Positions 33,189 through 42,251 are shown, counted from the first letter of the stretch. The stretch is 64,000 bases of DNA from Streptomyces sp. A1136 (GCF_004795055.1 NZ_SSBJ01000007.1:186001-250000); one strand, 5' to 3'. Notes: generated by a model from the sequence alone, not told the origin. A program made the numbers and translations.

Positions 33189-34001
33189 ATGTCCCAGCCC
33201 GCCAAGACCTCGCCCCGCGCCGCCACGGCGTCCGACGCCCCGGAGAGCGCGGCCGGCACCAAGGCGGCCGCTCAGCGGCTCAAGATGCGCCGCGAGCTGG
33301 CGGCGGCCGCCATGGAGCTGTTCGCGACGAAGGGGTACGAGGCCACGACGGTCGACGAGATCGCCGCGACCGCCGGGGTGGCCCGCCGGACCTTCTTCCG
33401 GCACTTCCGGTCCAAGGAAGAGGCGATCTTCCCGGACCACGACGACACCCTGACCCGGGCCGAGGCCGTCCTGGACGTGGCCCCGGCGCACGAGCACCCG
33501 CTCGACACGGTGTGCCGGGGGATCAAGGAAGTCATGAAGATGTACGCCGCCTCGCCCGCGGTGTCGGTGGAGCGCTACCGGCTCACCCGTGAGGTGCCGG
33601 CGCTGCGGGAGCGGGAGATCGCCTCCGTGGCCCGGTACGAGCGGCTCTTCACCCGCTACCTGCTCGCCCACTTCGACGAGCAGGACCACGCCGACGGCAA
33701 CGACGACCCGCTGCTGGCGGAGGTCGCCGCCTCGGCGGTGGTCACGGCCCACAACCACGTGCTGCGGCGCTGGCTGCGCGCGGGCGGCCAGGGGGACGTG
33801 GAGGCGCAGTTGGACCACGCCTTCTCGATCGTGCGCAAGACCTTCGGTTCGGGGATCGGCGCGGGCCGCACCCTGACGGGCCCGCCGGCCGCGCCGGCGG
33901 CGGTGCGCACGGAGGGCGAGGTACTGGTGGCGGTGGCCCGGACGGACGCCCCGCTCGACGAGGTCATGCGGACCATCGAAGAGGCACTGAAGAACAAGTA
34001 G
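33189..34001 (+). CDS. TetR-family regulator of the ethylmalonyl-CoA locus
   Basis: 270 residues from ATG 33189; ATG 33171 is also in frame, and neither has a ribosome-binding site, so a leaderless mRNA is possible. A disordered Ala/Thr-rich tail is followed by a TetR helix-turn-helix (about 53-73: TTVDEIAATAGVARRTFFRH) and a ligand-binding domain with a long helical C-terminal part. It sits between the dehydrogenase and ccr, both on the same strand, the position of the TetR gene in the known S. coelicolor cluster. Probable repressor or activator of ccr and neighbours responding to an acyl-CoA; ligand unknown. Confidence 0.87.
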   Translation: MSQPAKTSPRAATASDAPESAAGTKAAAQRLKMRRELAAAAMELFATKGYEATTVDEIAATAGVARRTFFRHFRSKEEAIFPDHDDTLTRAEAVLDVAPAHEHPLDTVCRGIKEVMKMYAASPAVSVERYRLTREVPALREREIASVARYERLFTRYLLAHFDEQDHADGNDDPLLAEVAASAVVTAHNHVLRRWLRAGGQGDVEAQLDHAFSIVRKTFGSGIGAGRTLTGPPAAPAAVRTEGEVLVAVARTDAPLDEVMRTIEEALKNK

Positions 34002-34016
34002 CGACTCTCGTCACAC

Positions 34017-34052
34017 GGGCCGCCTCCCATTCGGGGGGCGGCCCTTCCGTTT
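34017..34052 (+). terminator. Terminator after the TetR gene
   Basis: A 12-bp stem (34017-34028 with 34033-34044, one G-T wobble) and a 4-base loop ATTC, followed by TTCCGTTT. This is a classic intrinsic terminator 16 bases after the tetR stop, separating it from the ccr operon. Confidence 0.88.
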
Positions 34053-34135
34053 GTCCGACTTGCCCCTACTCACCGGTAACTCTGATCGATCATCGCTCAT
34101 CTGCGCAGGTCAAATGGCAAATGAGAGAAAGTTTT

Positions 34136-34177
34136 GGCACGCGGTGCCTTGCTGAGTGACACGGGGTGCCATACGTT
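34136..34177 (+). promoter_or_regulatory. Promoter and operator of the ccr operon
   Basis: TTGCTG (34149-34154), 17 bases, TACGTT (34172-34177) form a housekeeping-type promoter. Directly upstream is the palindrome GGCAC-GCG-GTGCC (34136-34148), and a half-site GTGCC recurs at 34166-34170 inside the spacer. A regulator bound here would cover the -35. The leader to the GTG at 34384 would be about 200 bases and shows no gene. The rest of the 382-base gap holds the tetR terminator. Confidence 0.55.
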
Positions 34178-34383
34178 GAAGTGGTCCGGATGTCCCCGCG
34201 GTCCACGTCCACCCGGCACGGATCGCGCCCCGGATGCCTGCGTCACCAGGCCCCGTACGCCCCACCACAGGCGTCGCCCGCACCACCGCTTTCGCCGGAC
34301 CGACGGCACCACACCACACCCGTACCGCGCAGCCGCGTATCCCCTCAGCGCACCCTCATCAGCGCTTAGCCGGAGGCAACACC

Positions 34384-35721
34384 GTGAAGGACATCCTCGA
34401 CGCGATCCAGTCGCAGGCCGCGACTGCCGCCGACTACGCGGCCCTGCCGCTCCCCGACTCGTACCGCGCGATCACCGTGCACAAGGACGAGGCGGAGATG
34501 TTCGCCGGGCTCACCACCCGCGAGAAGGACCCGCGCAAGTCCCTGCACCTCGACCAGGTCCCGGTCCCCGAACTCGGCCCGGGCGAGGCCCTGGTGGCCG
34601 TGATGGCCTCCTCGGTCAACTACAACTCCGTGTGGACCTCGATCTTCGAGCCGGTGTCCACCTTCAGCTTCCTGGAGCGTTACGGGCGCCTGTCGGAGCT
34701 GACCAAGCGCCACGACCTGCCCTACCACGTCATCGGCTCCGACCTCGCGGGCGTCGTGCTGCGCACCGGCCCCGGCGTCAACGCCTGGAAGCCGGGCGAC
34801 GAGGTCGTCGCGCACTGCCTGTCGGTGGAGCTGGAGTCCTCCGACGGCCACAACGACACGATGCTCGACCCCGAGCAGCGGATCTGGGGCTTCGAGACCA
34901 ACTTCGGCGGCCTCGCCGAGATCGCCCTGGTCAAGTCGAACCAGCTGATGCCCAAGCCCGAGCACCTCAGCTGGGAGGAGGCCGCCTCCCCCGGCCTGGT
35001 CAACTCCACCGCCTACCGCCAGCTGGTCTCCCGCAACGGCGCCGGGATGAAGCAGGGCGACAACGTCCTTATCTGGGGCGCCAGCGGCGGCCTCGGCTCC
35101 TACGCCACCCAGTTCGCCCTCGCCGGCGGCGCCAACCCCATCTGCGTGGTCTCCTCCCCGGAGAAGGCCGACATCTGCCGCTCCATGGGCGCCGAGGCCG
35201 TCATCGACCGCAACGCCGAGGGCTACAAATTCTGGAAGGACGAGCACACCCAGGACCCCAAGGAATGGAAGCGCTTCGGCAAGCGCATCCGCGAGCTGAC
35301 CGGCGGCGAGGACATCGACATCGTCTTCGAGCACCCGGGCCGCGAGACCTTCGGCGCCTCCGTGTACGTCACCCGCAAGGGCGGCACCATCACCACCTGC
35401 GCCTCCACCTCCGGCTACATGCACGAGTACGACAACCGGTACCTGTGGATGTCGCTGAAGCGCATCATCGGCTCCCACTTCGCCAACTACCGCGAGGCCT
35501 GGGAGGCCAACCGCCTGATCGCCAAGGGCAAGATCCACCCCACCCTGTCGAAGGTCTACTCCCTGGAGGAGACCGGCCAGGCCGCCTACGACGTCCACCG
35601 CAACCTCCACCAGGGCAAGGTCGGCGTCCTCGCCCTCGCCCCCGAGGAGGGCCTCGGCGTCCGCGACCACGAGATGCGCGCCCAGCACCTCGACGCCATC
35701 AACCGCTTCCGCAACGTCTGA
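34384..35721 (+). CDS. ccr: Crotonyl-CoA carboxylase/reductase
   Basis: 445 residues from GTG 34384 with GGAGG upstream. Reductively carboxylates crotonyl-CoA with NADPH and CO2 to (2S)-ethylmalonyl-CoA, the key step of the ethylmalonyl-CoA pathway and a source of extender units for polyketides. It is a medium-chain dehydrogenase/reductase with NADPH fold GASGGLGSYATQFALAGG. The four CO2-binding residues known from Kitasatospora setae ECR are at identical positions: Asn81 (NYNSVW), Phe170-Glu171 (GFETNFGG) and His365 (SHFANYREAWE). Length is normal. The operon continues with ecm 31 bases after its stop. Confidence 0.97.
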   Translation: MKDILDAIQSQAATAADYAALPLPDSYRAITVHKDEAEMFAGLTTREKDPRKSLHLDQVPVPELGPGEALVAVMASSVNYNSVWTSIFEPVSTFSFLERYGRLSELTKRHDLPYHVIGSDLAGVVLRTGPGVNAWKPGDEVVAHCLSVELESSDGHNDTMLDPEQRIWGFETNFGGLAEIALVKSNQLMPKPEHLSWEEAASPGLVNSTAYRQLVSRNGAGMKQGDNVLIWGASGGLGSYATQFALAGGANPICVVSSPEKADICRSMGAEAVIDRNAEGYKFWKDEHTQDPKEWKRFGKRIRELTGGEDIDIVFEHPGRETFGASVYVTRKGGTITTCASTSGYMHEYDNRYLWMSLKRIIGSHFANYREAWEANRLIAKGKIHPTLSKVYSLEETGQAAYDVHRNLHQGKVGVLALAPEEGLGVRDHEMRAQHLDAINRFRNV

Positions 35722-35752
35722 GACGTCCGAGGGCCCAGAGGGACAGCCTGAG

Positions 35753-37804
35753 ATGACAGAGCGCCAGAAAGACCGTCCGTGGCTCATGCGGACGTACGCC
35801 GGCCACTCCACGGCCGAGGCGTCCAACGAGCTGTACCGCCGCAACCTCGCCAAGGGCCAGACCGGCCTGTCGGTCGCGTTCGACCTTCCGACGCAGACCG
35901 GTTACGACCCCGACCACATCCTCGCCCGCGGCGAGGTGGGCCGGGTCGGGGTCCCGGTCTCCCATCTGGGCGACATGCGACGACTGTTCCAGGACATCCC
36001 CCTGGAGCAGATGAACACCTCGATGACGATCAACGCCACGGCCATGTGGCTGCTGGCGCTCTATCAGGTGGCCGCCGAGGAGCAGGGCGCGGACGTCTCC
36101 AAGCTCCAGGGGACCACCCAGAACGACATCGTCAAGGAGTACCTCTCGCGCGGGACGCACGTCTTCCCGCCGGGACCCTCGCTCCGCCTGACGACGGACA
36201 TGATCGCGTACACGGTCAACCACATACCGAAGTGGAACCCGATCAACATCTGCTCGTACCACCTCCAGGAGGCGGGGGCGACCCCGGTCCAGGAGATCTC
36301 GTACGCGATGTCGACCGCGATCGCCGTCCTGGACTCGGTGCGCGATTCCGGGCAGGTCCCGGAGGAACGTTTCGGTGAGGTCGTCGCCCGTATCTCCTTC
36401 TTCGTGAACGCGGGCGTCCGCTTCATCGAGGAGATGTGCAAGATGCGCGCCTTCGGCCGGATCTGGGACAAGGTCACCCGCGAGCGCTACGGCATCGAGG
36501 ACGCCAAGCAGCGGCGCTTCCGGTACGGCGTCCAGGTCAACTCCCTCGGACTGACCGAGGCGCAACCGGAGAACAACGTCCAGCGCATCGTGCTGGAGAT
36601 GCTCGCGGTCACCCTCTCCAAGGACGCCCGCGCCCGCGCGGTGCAGTTGCCGGCCTGGAACGAGGCGCTGGGCCTGCCCCGGCCCTGGGACCAGCAGTGG
36701 TCGCTGCGCATCCAGCAGGTCCTCGCGCACGAGAGCGACCTGCTGGAGTACGAGGACATCTTCGCCGGCTCCCACGTCATCGAGGCCAAGGTCGAGTCCC
36801 TGGTGGCGGAGTGCCTGGAGGAGATCGACCGGATCGAGGAGATGGGCGGCGCGATGGCCGCCGTCGAGTCCGGCTACCTCAAGTCCCGGCTCGTCTCCTC
36901 GCACGCCGAGCGACGGGCCCGGATCGAGGCCGGCGAAGACAAGATCGTCGGGGTCAACTGCTTCCAGCAGACCGAGGAGAACCCGCTCACCGCCGACCTG
37001 GACGGCGCCATCATGACGGTGGACGGGGCGGTGGAGGCGCAGATCGTCGAGCGCATCGGCCGCTGGCGCGCCGAGCGCGAGGAGTCCTCGATCCGCCAGG
37101 GCGAGGGCGACCCGTTCGTCTTCCCCACCACCCGGCAGGCGCTGGAGCGCCTCAAGGAGGCTGCGGCCGGTACCGAGAACCTGATGGAGGCCACCTTGGA
37201 GTGCGCCCGCGCCGGTGTCACCACCGGGGAGTGGGCGAACGCGCTCCGGGAGGTCTTCGGCGAGTTCCGCGCCCCGACCGGGGTCTCCTCGGCACCGGTG
37301 GCCGTCACCGCCGAGGAGGGCACCCCGATGGCCCTCGTCCGCGAGAAGGTCGCCCGGACGGCCGAGGAGCTCGGCTCCGGCCGGCTGCGCCTGCTGGTGG
37401 GCAAGCCGGGTCTGGACGGGCACTCCAACGGCGCCGAGCAGATCGCGGTTCGGGCCCGTGACGCGGGCTTCGAGGTGGTCTACCAGGGCATCCGGCTGAC
37501 GCCCGAGGAGATCTCCTCCGCCGCGCTGGCCGAGGACGTGCACTGCGTGGGACTGTCCATCCTGTCCGGCTCGCACTGCGCGCTCGTCCCCGACGTGCTG
37601 GAGCGCCTGCGCCTCGCGGGGGCGGGCGACATACCCGTCATCGTGGGCGGCATCATCCCGAACGCCGACGCGGTGACACTGAAGGCGGCCGGAGTCGCCG
37701 CCGTGTTCACACCCAAGGACTTCGGCATCACGGAGATCATCGGCCGTATCGTCGACGAGATCCGCAAAGCGAACAAGCTCGACCCCATGGAGGTTCCCGC
37801 ATGA
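35753..37804 (+). CDS. ecm: Ethylmalonyl-CoA mutase (B12-dependent)
   Basis: 683 residues. Converts (2R)-ethylmalonyl-CoA to (2S)-methylsuccinyl-CoA with adenosylcobalamin. The TIM-barrel substrate domain comes first (RTYAGHSTAEASNELYRRNL, SVAFDLPTQTGYDPDH), and the C-terminal B12-binding domain has LLVGKPGLDGHSNGAEQIAV with Asp555 and His557 of the DxHxxG motif, then GLSILSGSHCALVPD and VGGIIPNADAV. It is a single-chain homodimeric mutase, unlike the two-subunit methylmalonyl-CoA mutases. Its stop overlaps the next start (ATGA at 37801-37804). Also called meaA in streptomycetes. Confidence 0.95.
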   Translation: MTERQKDRPWLMRTYAGHSTAEASNELYRRNLAKGQTGLSVAFDLPTQTGYDPDHILARGEVGRVGVPVSHLGDMRRLFQDIPLEQMNTSMTINATAMWLLALYQVAAEEQGADVSKLQGTTQNDIVKEYLSRGTHVFPPGPSLRLTTDMIAYTVNHIPKWNPINICSYHLQEAGATPVQEISYAMSTAIAVLDSVRDSGQVPEERFGEVVARISFFVNAGVRFIEEMCKMRAFGRIWDKVTRERYGIEDAKQRRFRYGVQVNSLGLTEAQPENNVQRIVLEMLAVTLSKDARARAVQLPAWNEALGLPRPWDQQWSLRIQQVLAHESDLLEYEDIFAGSHVIEAKVESLVAECLEEIDRIEEMGGAMAAVESGYLKSRLVSSHAERRARIEAGEDKIVGVNCFQQTEENPLTADLDGAIMTVDGAVEAQIVERIGRWRAEREESSIRQGEGDPFVFPTTRQALERLKEAAAGTENLMEATLECARAGVTTGEWANALREVFGEFRAPTGVSSAPVAVTAEEGTPMALVREKVARTAEELGSGRLRLLVGKPGLDGHSNGAEQIAVRARDAGFEVVYQGIRLTPEEISSAALAEDVHCVGLSILSGSHCALVPDVLERLRLAGAGDIPVIVGGIIPNADAVTLKAAGVAAVFTPKDFGITEIIGRIVDEIRKANKLDPMEVPA

Positions 37805-38775
37805 CCACGCCCGCTTCCCCGGTGAACCGGCTGCGACCGCGCCGCTCCTGCCTCGCGGTGCCGGGTTCGAACCCGCGTTTCCTGGAGAAGGCCCAGGGCC
37901 TGCCGGCCGACCAGGTCTTCCTCGACCTGGAGGACGCCTGCGCCCCGCTCGCCAAGGAGGGAGCGCGCCACACGATCGTGGACGCGCTGAACAACGGCGA
38001 CTGGACCGGCAAGACCCGTGTGGTGCGCGTCAACGACTGGACCACCCACTGGACCTACCGCGACGTCATCACGGTCGTCGAGGGCGCCGGCCAGAACCTC
38101 GACTGCATCATGCTGCCGAAGGTGCAGGACGCCCAGCAGGTCGTGGCGCTCGACCTGCTGCTGACGCAGATCGAGAAGACCATGGGCTTCGAGGTCGGCA
38201 AGATCGGCATCGAGGCGCAGATCGAGAACGCCAAGGGCCTGGTGAACGTCGACGCGATCGCCGCCGCCTCGCCCCGGCTGGAGACCATCATCTTCGGGCC
38301 GGCCGACTTCATGGCCTCCATCAACATGAAGTCCCTGGTCGTGGGCATGCAGCCGCCCGGCTACCCGGCGGACGCCTACCACTACATCCTGATGCGCATC
38401 CTGATGGCGGCCCGTACGCACAACCTCCAGGCCATCGACGGCCCCTTCCTGCAGATCCGCGACGTGGACGCGTACCGCGAGGTCGCCGGGCGGGCCGCGG
38501 CCCTCGGCTTCGACGGCAAGTGGGTGCTGCACCCCGGACAGGTCGACGCGGCGAACGAGGTCTTCTCGCCCTCGCAGGAGGACTACGACCACGCCGAGCT
38601 GATCCTCGACGCGTACGACTGGTGCACCTCCGAGGCCGGCGGCAAGAAGGGCTCGGCCATGCTCGGCGACGAGATGATCGACGAGGCCAGCCGCAAGATG
38701 GCCCTGGTCATCGCGGGCAAGGGCCGCGCGGCGGGCATGCAGCGCACCAGCAAGTTCGAGATCCCGGAGGCGTAG
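37801..38775 (+). CDS. HpcH/HpaI-CitE-type lyase, methylmalyl/malyl-CoA lyase
   Basis: 324 residues, ATG overlapping the mutase stop. CitE-like TIM barrel: RSCLAVPGSNPRFLEKAQGL, DQVFLDLEDACAPLAKEGAR (Mg-binding region), IGIEAQIENAKGL (metal-binding Glu), TIIFGPADFMASI, DGKWVLHPGQVDAANEVFSP. In the ethylmalonyl-CoA pathway this enzyme cleaves (2R,3S)-beta-methylmalyl-CoA into glyoxylate and propionyl-CoA and may also make or hydrolyse malyl-CoA. The C-terminal helix (EMIDEASRKMALVIAGKGRA) is typical. Placed in the operon exactly between ecm and the hydratase. Confidence 0.92.
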   Translation: MTTPASPVNRLRPRRSCLAVPGSNPRFLEKAQGLPADQVFLDLEDACAPLAKEGARHTIVDALNNGDWTGKTRVVRVNDWTTHWTYRDVITVVEGAGQNLDCIMLPKVQDAQQVVALDLLLTQIEKTMGFEVGKIGIEAQIENAKGLVNVDAIAAASPRLETIIFGPADFMASINMKSLVVGMQPPGYPADAYHYILMRILMAARTHNLQAIDGPFLQIRDVDAYREVAGRAAALGFDGKWVLHPGQVDAANEVFSPSQEDYDHAELILDAYDWCTSEAGGKKGSAMLGDEMIDEASRKMALVIAGKGRAAGMQRTSKFEIPEA

Positions 38776-38779
38776 GACC

Positions 38780-39292
38780 ATGCAGTTCGGACGTACGTAC
38801 GAGGAGTTCGAGGTCGGGGCGGTCTACAAGCACTGGCCCGGGAAGACGGTCACGGAGTACGACGACCACCTCTTCTGCCTGCTGACCATGAACCACCACC
38901 CGCTCCACATGGACGCCAATTACGCCGAGAACACCACCGACTTCGGCAAGAACGTGGTCGTCGGCAACTACATCTACTCGCTGCTGCTCGGCATGTCGGT
39001 CCCCGACGTCTCGGGGAAGGCCATCGCCAACCTGGAGATCGAGTCCCTGCGGCACGTGGCGCCGACCTTCCACGGCGACACCATCTACGGCGAGACCACG
39101 GTCCTCGACAAGACCCCCTCGAAGTCGAAGAACGACCGCGGGATCGTCTACGTGGAGACCAAGGGCTACAAGCAGGACGGCACCCTCGTCTGCGTCTTCC
39201 GCCGCAAGGTGATGGTCCCGACCGAGACGTACATCAAGGAGCGCGGCGGCGAGCAGCCCGGGCGCCCGCAGCTCAAGGAACAGGGGAAGTAA
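38780..39292 (+). CDS. Mesaconyl-CoA hydratase (MaoC-like, single domain)
   Basis: 170 residues, starting four bases after the lyase stop. Hot-dog fold MaoC dehydratase: TEYDDHLFCLLTMNHHPLHM carries the Asp/His hydratase dyad, then VVGNYIYSLLLGMSVPD and LRHVAPTFHGDTIYGET. It would hydrate mesaconyl-C1-CoA to beta-methylmalyl-CoA, the step between methylsuccinyl-CoA dehydrogenase and the lyase. The proteobacterial Mch is longer and fused; the short actinobacterial form is normal here. Confidence 0.88.
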   Translation: MQFGRTYEEFEVGAVYKHWPGKTVTEYDDHLFCLLTMNHHPLHMDANYAENTTDFGKNVVVGNYIYSLLLGMSVPDVSGKAIANLEIESLRHVAPTFHGDTIYGETTVLDKTPSKSKNDRGIVYVETKGYKQDGTLVCVFRRKVMVPTETYIKERGGEQPGRPQLKEQGK

Positions 39293-39297
39293 GAGCC

Positions 39298-40503
39298 ATG
39301 ACCCGACTTGCCCAGACCGCCGGCCTCAACGAGGTCCAGCGCGAGATCCTCAAGACGGTCCGCGAGTTCGTCGACAAGGAGATCATCCCGGTCGCGACCG
39401 AGCTGGAGCACCGCGACGAGTACCCGCAGCAGATCGTCGACGGTCTCAAGGAGCTCGGCCTGTTCGGGCTGATGATCCCGGAGGAGTACGGCGGTCTGGG
39501 TGAGTCGCTGCTCACCTACGCGCTGTGCGTCGAGGAGATAGCGCGCGGCTGGATGTCCGTCTCGGGCATCATCAACACCCACTTCATCGTGGCGTACATG
39601 CTCAAGCAGCACGGCACGCAGGAGCAGAAGGACCACTTCCTCCCGCGCATGGCGCTGGGCGAGGTGCGCGGCGCGTTCTCGATGTCCGAGCCGGGCCTGG
39701 GGTCGGACGTGTCGGCCATCACCTCGAAGGCGGTGAAGGACGGCGACGAGTACGTCCTGAACGGCCAGAAGATGTGGCTGACCAACGGAGGCACCTCCAC
39801 GCTGGTGGCCGTCCTCGTCCGGAGTGACGAAGGACACCCGGAGGGCACCGCGCCCCACAAGTCGATGACGACCTTCCTGGTCGAGAAGGAGCCCGGCTTC
39901 GGGGAGGTCCGTCCGGGCCTGACCATCCCGGGCAAGATCGACAAGATGGGCTACAAGGGCGTCGACACGACCGAGCTCATCATGGACGGACTGCGCATTC
40001 CGGCCAATCGCGTCCTCGGCGGCCAGACCGGCCGAGGGTTTTACCAAATGATGGACGGCGTCGAGGTCGGTCGCGTCAACGTGGCCGCCCGTGGCTGCGG
40101 CGTCGCTCAGCGTGCGTTCGAGCTCGGTGTCTCCTATGCCCAGCAACGTCACACTTTCGGCAAGGCGATCGCCGAGCACCAGGCCATCCAGTTCAAGCTG
40201 GCCGAGATGGCTACCAAGGTCGAAGCCGCCCATGCGATGATGGTCAACGCAGCACGCAAAAAGGACTCCGGGGAACGAAACGACCTCGAAGCAGGGATGG
40301 CGAAGTACCTCGCCTCCGAGTACTGCAAGGAGGTGGTGGAAGACGCCTTCCGCATCCACGGCGGCTACGGGTTCTCGAAGGAGTACGAGATCGAGCGCCT
40401 GTACCGGGAAGCCCCGATGCTGCTGATCGGTGAAGGTACCGCCGAGATCCAGAAAATGATCATCGGGCGACGCCTGCTCGAGGAGTACCGACTCCAGGGC
40501 TGA
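39298..40503 (+). CDS. mcd: Methylsuccinyl-CoA dehydrogenase (acyl-CoA dehydrogenase family)
   Basis: 401 residues, starting five bases after the hydratase. A flavin-dependent acyl-CoA dehydrogenase with the family signatures GAFSMSEPGLGSDVSAITSK and QRHTFGKAIAEHQAIQFKLA and the late LYREAPMLLIGEGTAEIQKM with the catalytic Glu region. In this operon it must oxidise (2S)-methylsuccinyl-CoA to mesaconyl-CoA. It is the last gene of the ccr operon; the next gene begins 185 bases later. Base composition dips slightly in its last third (from about 40020) without loss of motifs. Confidence 0.9.
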   Translation: MTRLAQTAGLNEVQREILKTVREFVDKEIIPVATELEHRDEYPQQIVDGLKELGLFGLMIPEEYGGLGESLLTYALCVEEIARGWMSVSGIINTHFIVAYMLKQHGTQEQKDHFLPRMALGEVRGAFSMSEPGLGSDVSAITSKAVKDGDEYVLNGQKMWLTNGGTSTLVAVLVRSDEGHPEGTAPHKSMTTFLVEKEPGFGEVRPGLTIPGKIDKMGYKGVDTTELIMDGLRIPANRVLGGQTGRGFYQMMDGVEVGRVNVAARGCGVAQRAFELGVSYAQQRHTFGKAIAEHQAIQFKLAEMATKVEAAHAMMVNAARKKDSGERNDLEAGMAKYLASEYCKEVVEDAFRIHGGYGFSKEYEIERLYREAPMLLIGEGTAEIQKMIIGRRLLEEYRLQG

Positions 40504-40688
40504 AAGTACCTTTTATGGTGAATCGCTCGACGATTTTCCGCAGAAGGATCACTGGCAGTCACTGGCCGACGGCCATCGACTCGGCTTCTGGCTTGCCCAG
40601 TTGTTGCGCGCAACCGATAGCATTCCAGTAAAGCCGCCGTCCCGTCCCCCCGTTTGCGGCGCGGCATCACCCGCTACGAAGGTCATCC
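40504..40688 (+). promoter_or_regulatory. Lower-GC gap before psd
   Basis: 185 bases between mcd and psd, clearly less GC-rich than its surroundings. It contains the 10-bp palindrome TTGCGCGCAA (40604-40613) followed by TAGCAT (40618-40623), which could be part of the psd promoter or an operator. I found no convincing -35/-10 pair and no terminator hairpin after mcd. Confidence 0.3.
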
Positions 40689-41345
40689 ATGCCCCACAGC
40701 CAAACCTCTGCACCTCGCGTCGGCCTCCTCGGTGGACGCCTCGCGCGCGGAGCATCGCCGTGGCTCCTGCCGACCGTCGCCACCGCGGCGCTCAGCCTCA
40801 CCCGGGCCCGCAAGTCCGGACGCTGGGCCGCGGCGGCCGTGCCCGCCACCGCTCTCGCGGCGGGCATGCTGTGGTTCTTCCGCGACCCCGAGCGCGAAAT
40901 CGCCCAGGGCCGCGTCATCTCGCCCGCCGACGGCGTGGTGCAGAGCATCATGCCGTGGAAGGACGGGCGCACGCGCGTCGCGATCTTCATGAGCCCCCTG
41001 AACGTCCACGTCAACCGTGCGCCCCTGGCCGGCACGGTGACGTCCGTGGAGCACATCCCCGGCGGGTTCGTCCCGGCGTTCAACAAGGAGAGCGAGAACA
41101 ACGAGCGCGTCGTCTGGCACTTCGACACCGAGCTCGGCGACATCGAGATGGTGCAGATCGCCGGTGCCGTGGCGCGTCGCATCGTCCCCTACCTGCCGGC
41201 CGGCACCAAGGTGGAGCAGGGCGAACGCATCGGTCTGATCCGCTTCGGCTCGCGCGTCGACATCTACCTCCCCGAGGGCGTCGAGGTCGCGGTCGAGGTC
41301 GGTCAGGCCACCACCGCGGGGGTGACCCGAATTGACCGTGACTGA
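40689..41345 (+). CDS. psd: Phosphatidylserine decarboxylase proenzyme
   Basis: 218 residues, the short (archaeal/actinobacterial) type. It removes CO2 from phosphatidylserine to give phosphatidylethanolamine at the membrane. FFRDPEREIAQGRVISPADG opens the catalytic domain, FMSPLNVHVNRAPLAG is conserved, and RFGSRVDIYLPEG contains the self-cleavage site Gly187-Ser188 that yields the pyruvoyl cofactor and a small alpha subunit. An N-terminal hydrophobic pair (WLLPTVATAALSLT, AAAVPATALAAGMLWFF) anchors it. The pssA gene overlaps its 3' end by 14 bases. Confidence 0.95.
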   Translation: MPHSQTSAPRVGLLGGRLARGASPWLLPTVATAALSLTRARKSGRWAAAAVPATALAAGMLWFFRDPEREIAQGRVISPADGVVQSIMPWKDGRTRVAIFMSPLNVHVNRAPLAGTVTSVEHIPGGFVPAFNKESENNERVVWHFDTELGDIEMVQIAGAVARRIVPYLPAGTKVEQGERIGLIRFGSRVDIYLPEGVEVAVEVGQATTAGVTRIDRD

Positions 41346-42192
41346 CCCTGAGACCCCTGCCACAGGCTGGGTACCCGAGGCGAAGGACGAGGACGCGGAC
41401 GCGGAAGACATGCCGCTCTCCCTGCGGCTGTCGATAGCGGACACCCTCACCCTCGGTAACGCGACCTGCGGATTCATGGCGGTGTACTTCACCACCACCG
41501 GGATCCTCATCCCGCACCTGACCGGAAGCGGCGAGTCGGGCATGGCCCGGCACAGCGCGGCGACGGCGGTGATACTGATGCTGCTCGCGGCGGTCTTCGA
41601 CCTCTTCGACGGCATCGTGGCCCGCAAGCTGCGCAGCTCGCCGATGGGCGCGGAGCTGGACAACCTGTCGGACCTGATCAGCTTCGGTCTGGCGCCGGCG
41701 TACTTCGTGCTGGTGTACGGCATGGTCGCGGACGACGCGCACCAGAAGATGTCGGCACTGGCGGCGATCGTGGTCCTCCTCGCCGTCGTCCTGCGCCTGG
41801 CGAGATTCAGCTGCGTGACGATGAAGGACGGCATGTTCCAGGGCATGCCGAGCCCCTTCGGAGCCCTGACGGTCGTGTCCGTCGTGCTGCTGGGGTTGCC
41901 CTTCATCCCGACGCTCCTGGCGATCATCGGGGTGGCGTGGCTGATGGTGAGCCGCGTCGAGTATCCCAAGCCGCGGGGAGTCCTCGCGGTGGCGATGCTG
42001 AGCTGGATCGTCGGAGCGATGGGCTTGCTGGCGGCCTGGGCGTTCGACGCCCCGGGTGGTCAGCTCCTGCTCCAGACCGGCTGCGCGCTGCAGATCGCCC
42101 TGGCGGCGACGATCCCGCTGTTCGCGACGACCCGTCGCGCGAACACGTTCCGGCACAACCGCCGGGAGGCGCGGGCGGCGCAGCTGCCGTAG
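41332..42192 (+). CDS. pssA: CDP-diacylglycerol-serine O-phosphatidyltransferase
   Basis: 286 residues from TTG 41332 (GGGGGTG eight bases upstream); GTG 41338 is an alternative. It makes phosphatidylserine from CDP-diacylglycerol and serine, the substrate of Psd. The CDP-alcohol phosphotransferase motif is complete: DGIVARKLRSSPMGAELDNL followed by SD supplies D-G-x2-A-R-x8-G-x3-D-x3-D, with the first Asp at 93. Six or more membrane helices surround it. The acidic N-terminal tail (EDEDADAEDM) is common in streptomycete PssA. Overlap with psd couples the two steps. A terminator follows. Confidence 0.94.
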   Translation: MTVTDPETPATGWVPEAKDEDADAEDMPLSLRLSIADTLTLGNATCGFMAVYFTTTGILIPHLTGSGESGMARHSAATAVILMLLAAVFDLFDGIVARKLRSSPMGAELDNLSDLISFGLAPAYFVLVYGMVADDAHQKMSALAAIVVLLAVVLRLARFSCVTMKDGMFQGMPSPFGALTVVSVVLLGLPFIPTLLAIIGVAWLMVSRVEYPKPRGVLAVAMLSWIVGAMGLLAAWAFDAPGGQLLLQTGCALQIALAATIPLFATTRRANTFRHNRREARAAQLP

Positions 42193-42217
42193 CGCTGTCC
42201 GCTGATTTTCCAGGGCA

Positions 42218-42251
42218 AGGGCCCCCGATCGCTCCGGCGACCGGGGGCCCT
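42218..42251 (+). terminator. Terminator after pssA
   Basis: AGGGCCCCCG (42218-42227) pairs perfectly with CGGGGGCCCT (42242-42251); TCG/CGA inside the loop can extend the stem. It starts 26 bases after the pssA stop and is followed by TCCCGTTTCC. Confidence 0.85.

Noticed and set aside
35722..35752. Cobalamin riboswitch for the B12-dependent mutase
   Set aside because: Only 31 bases separate ccr from ecm, too few for a riboswitch, and the ccr leader shows no B12-box-like sequence that I can recognise.
35046..40050. Other TTA triplets in the ccr and mcd genes
   Set aside because: Those at about 35069 (GTC CTT ATC) and about 40041 (TTT TAC) are out of frame, as are the GGT TAC type occurrences elsewhere.
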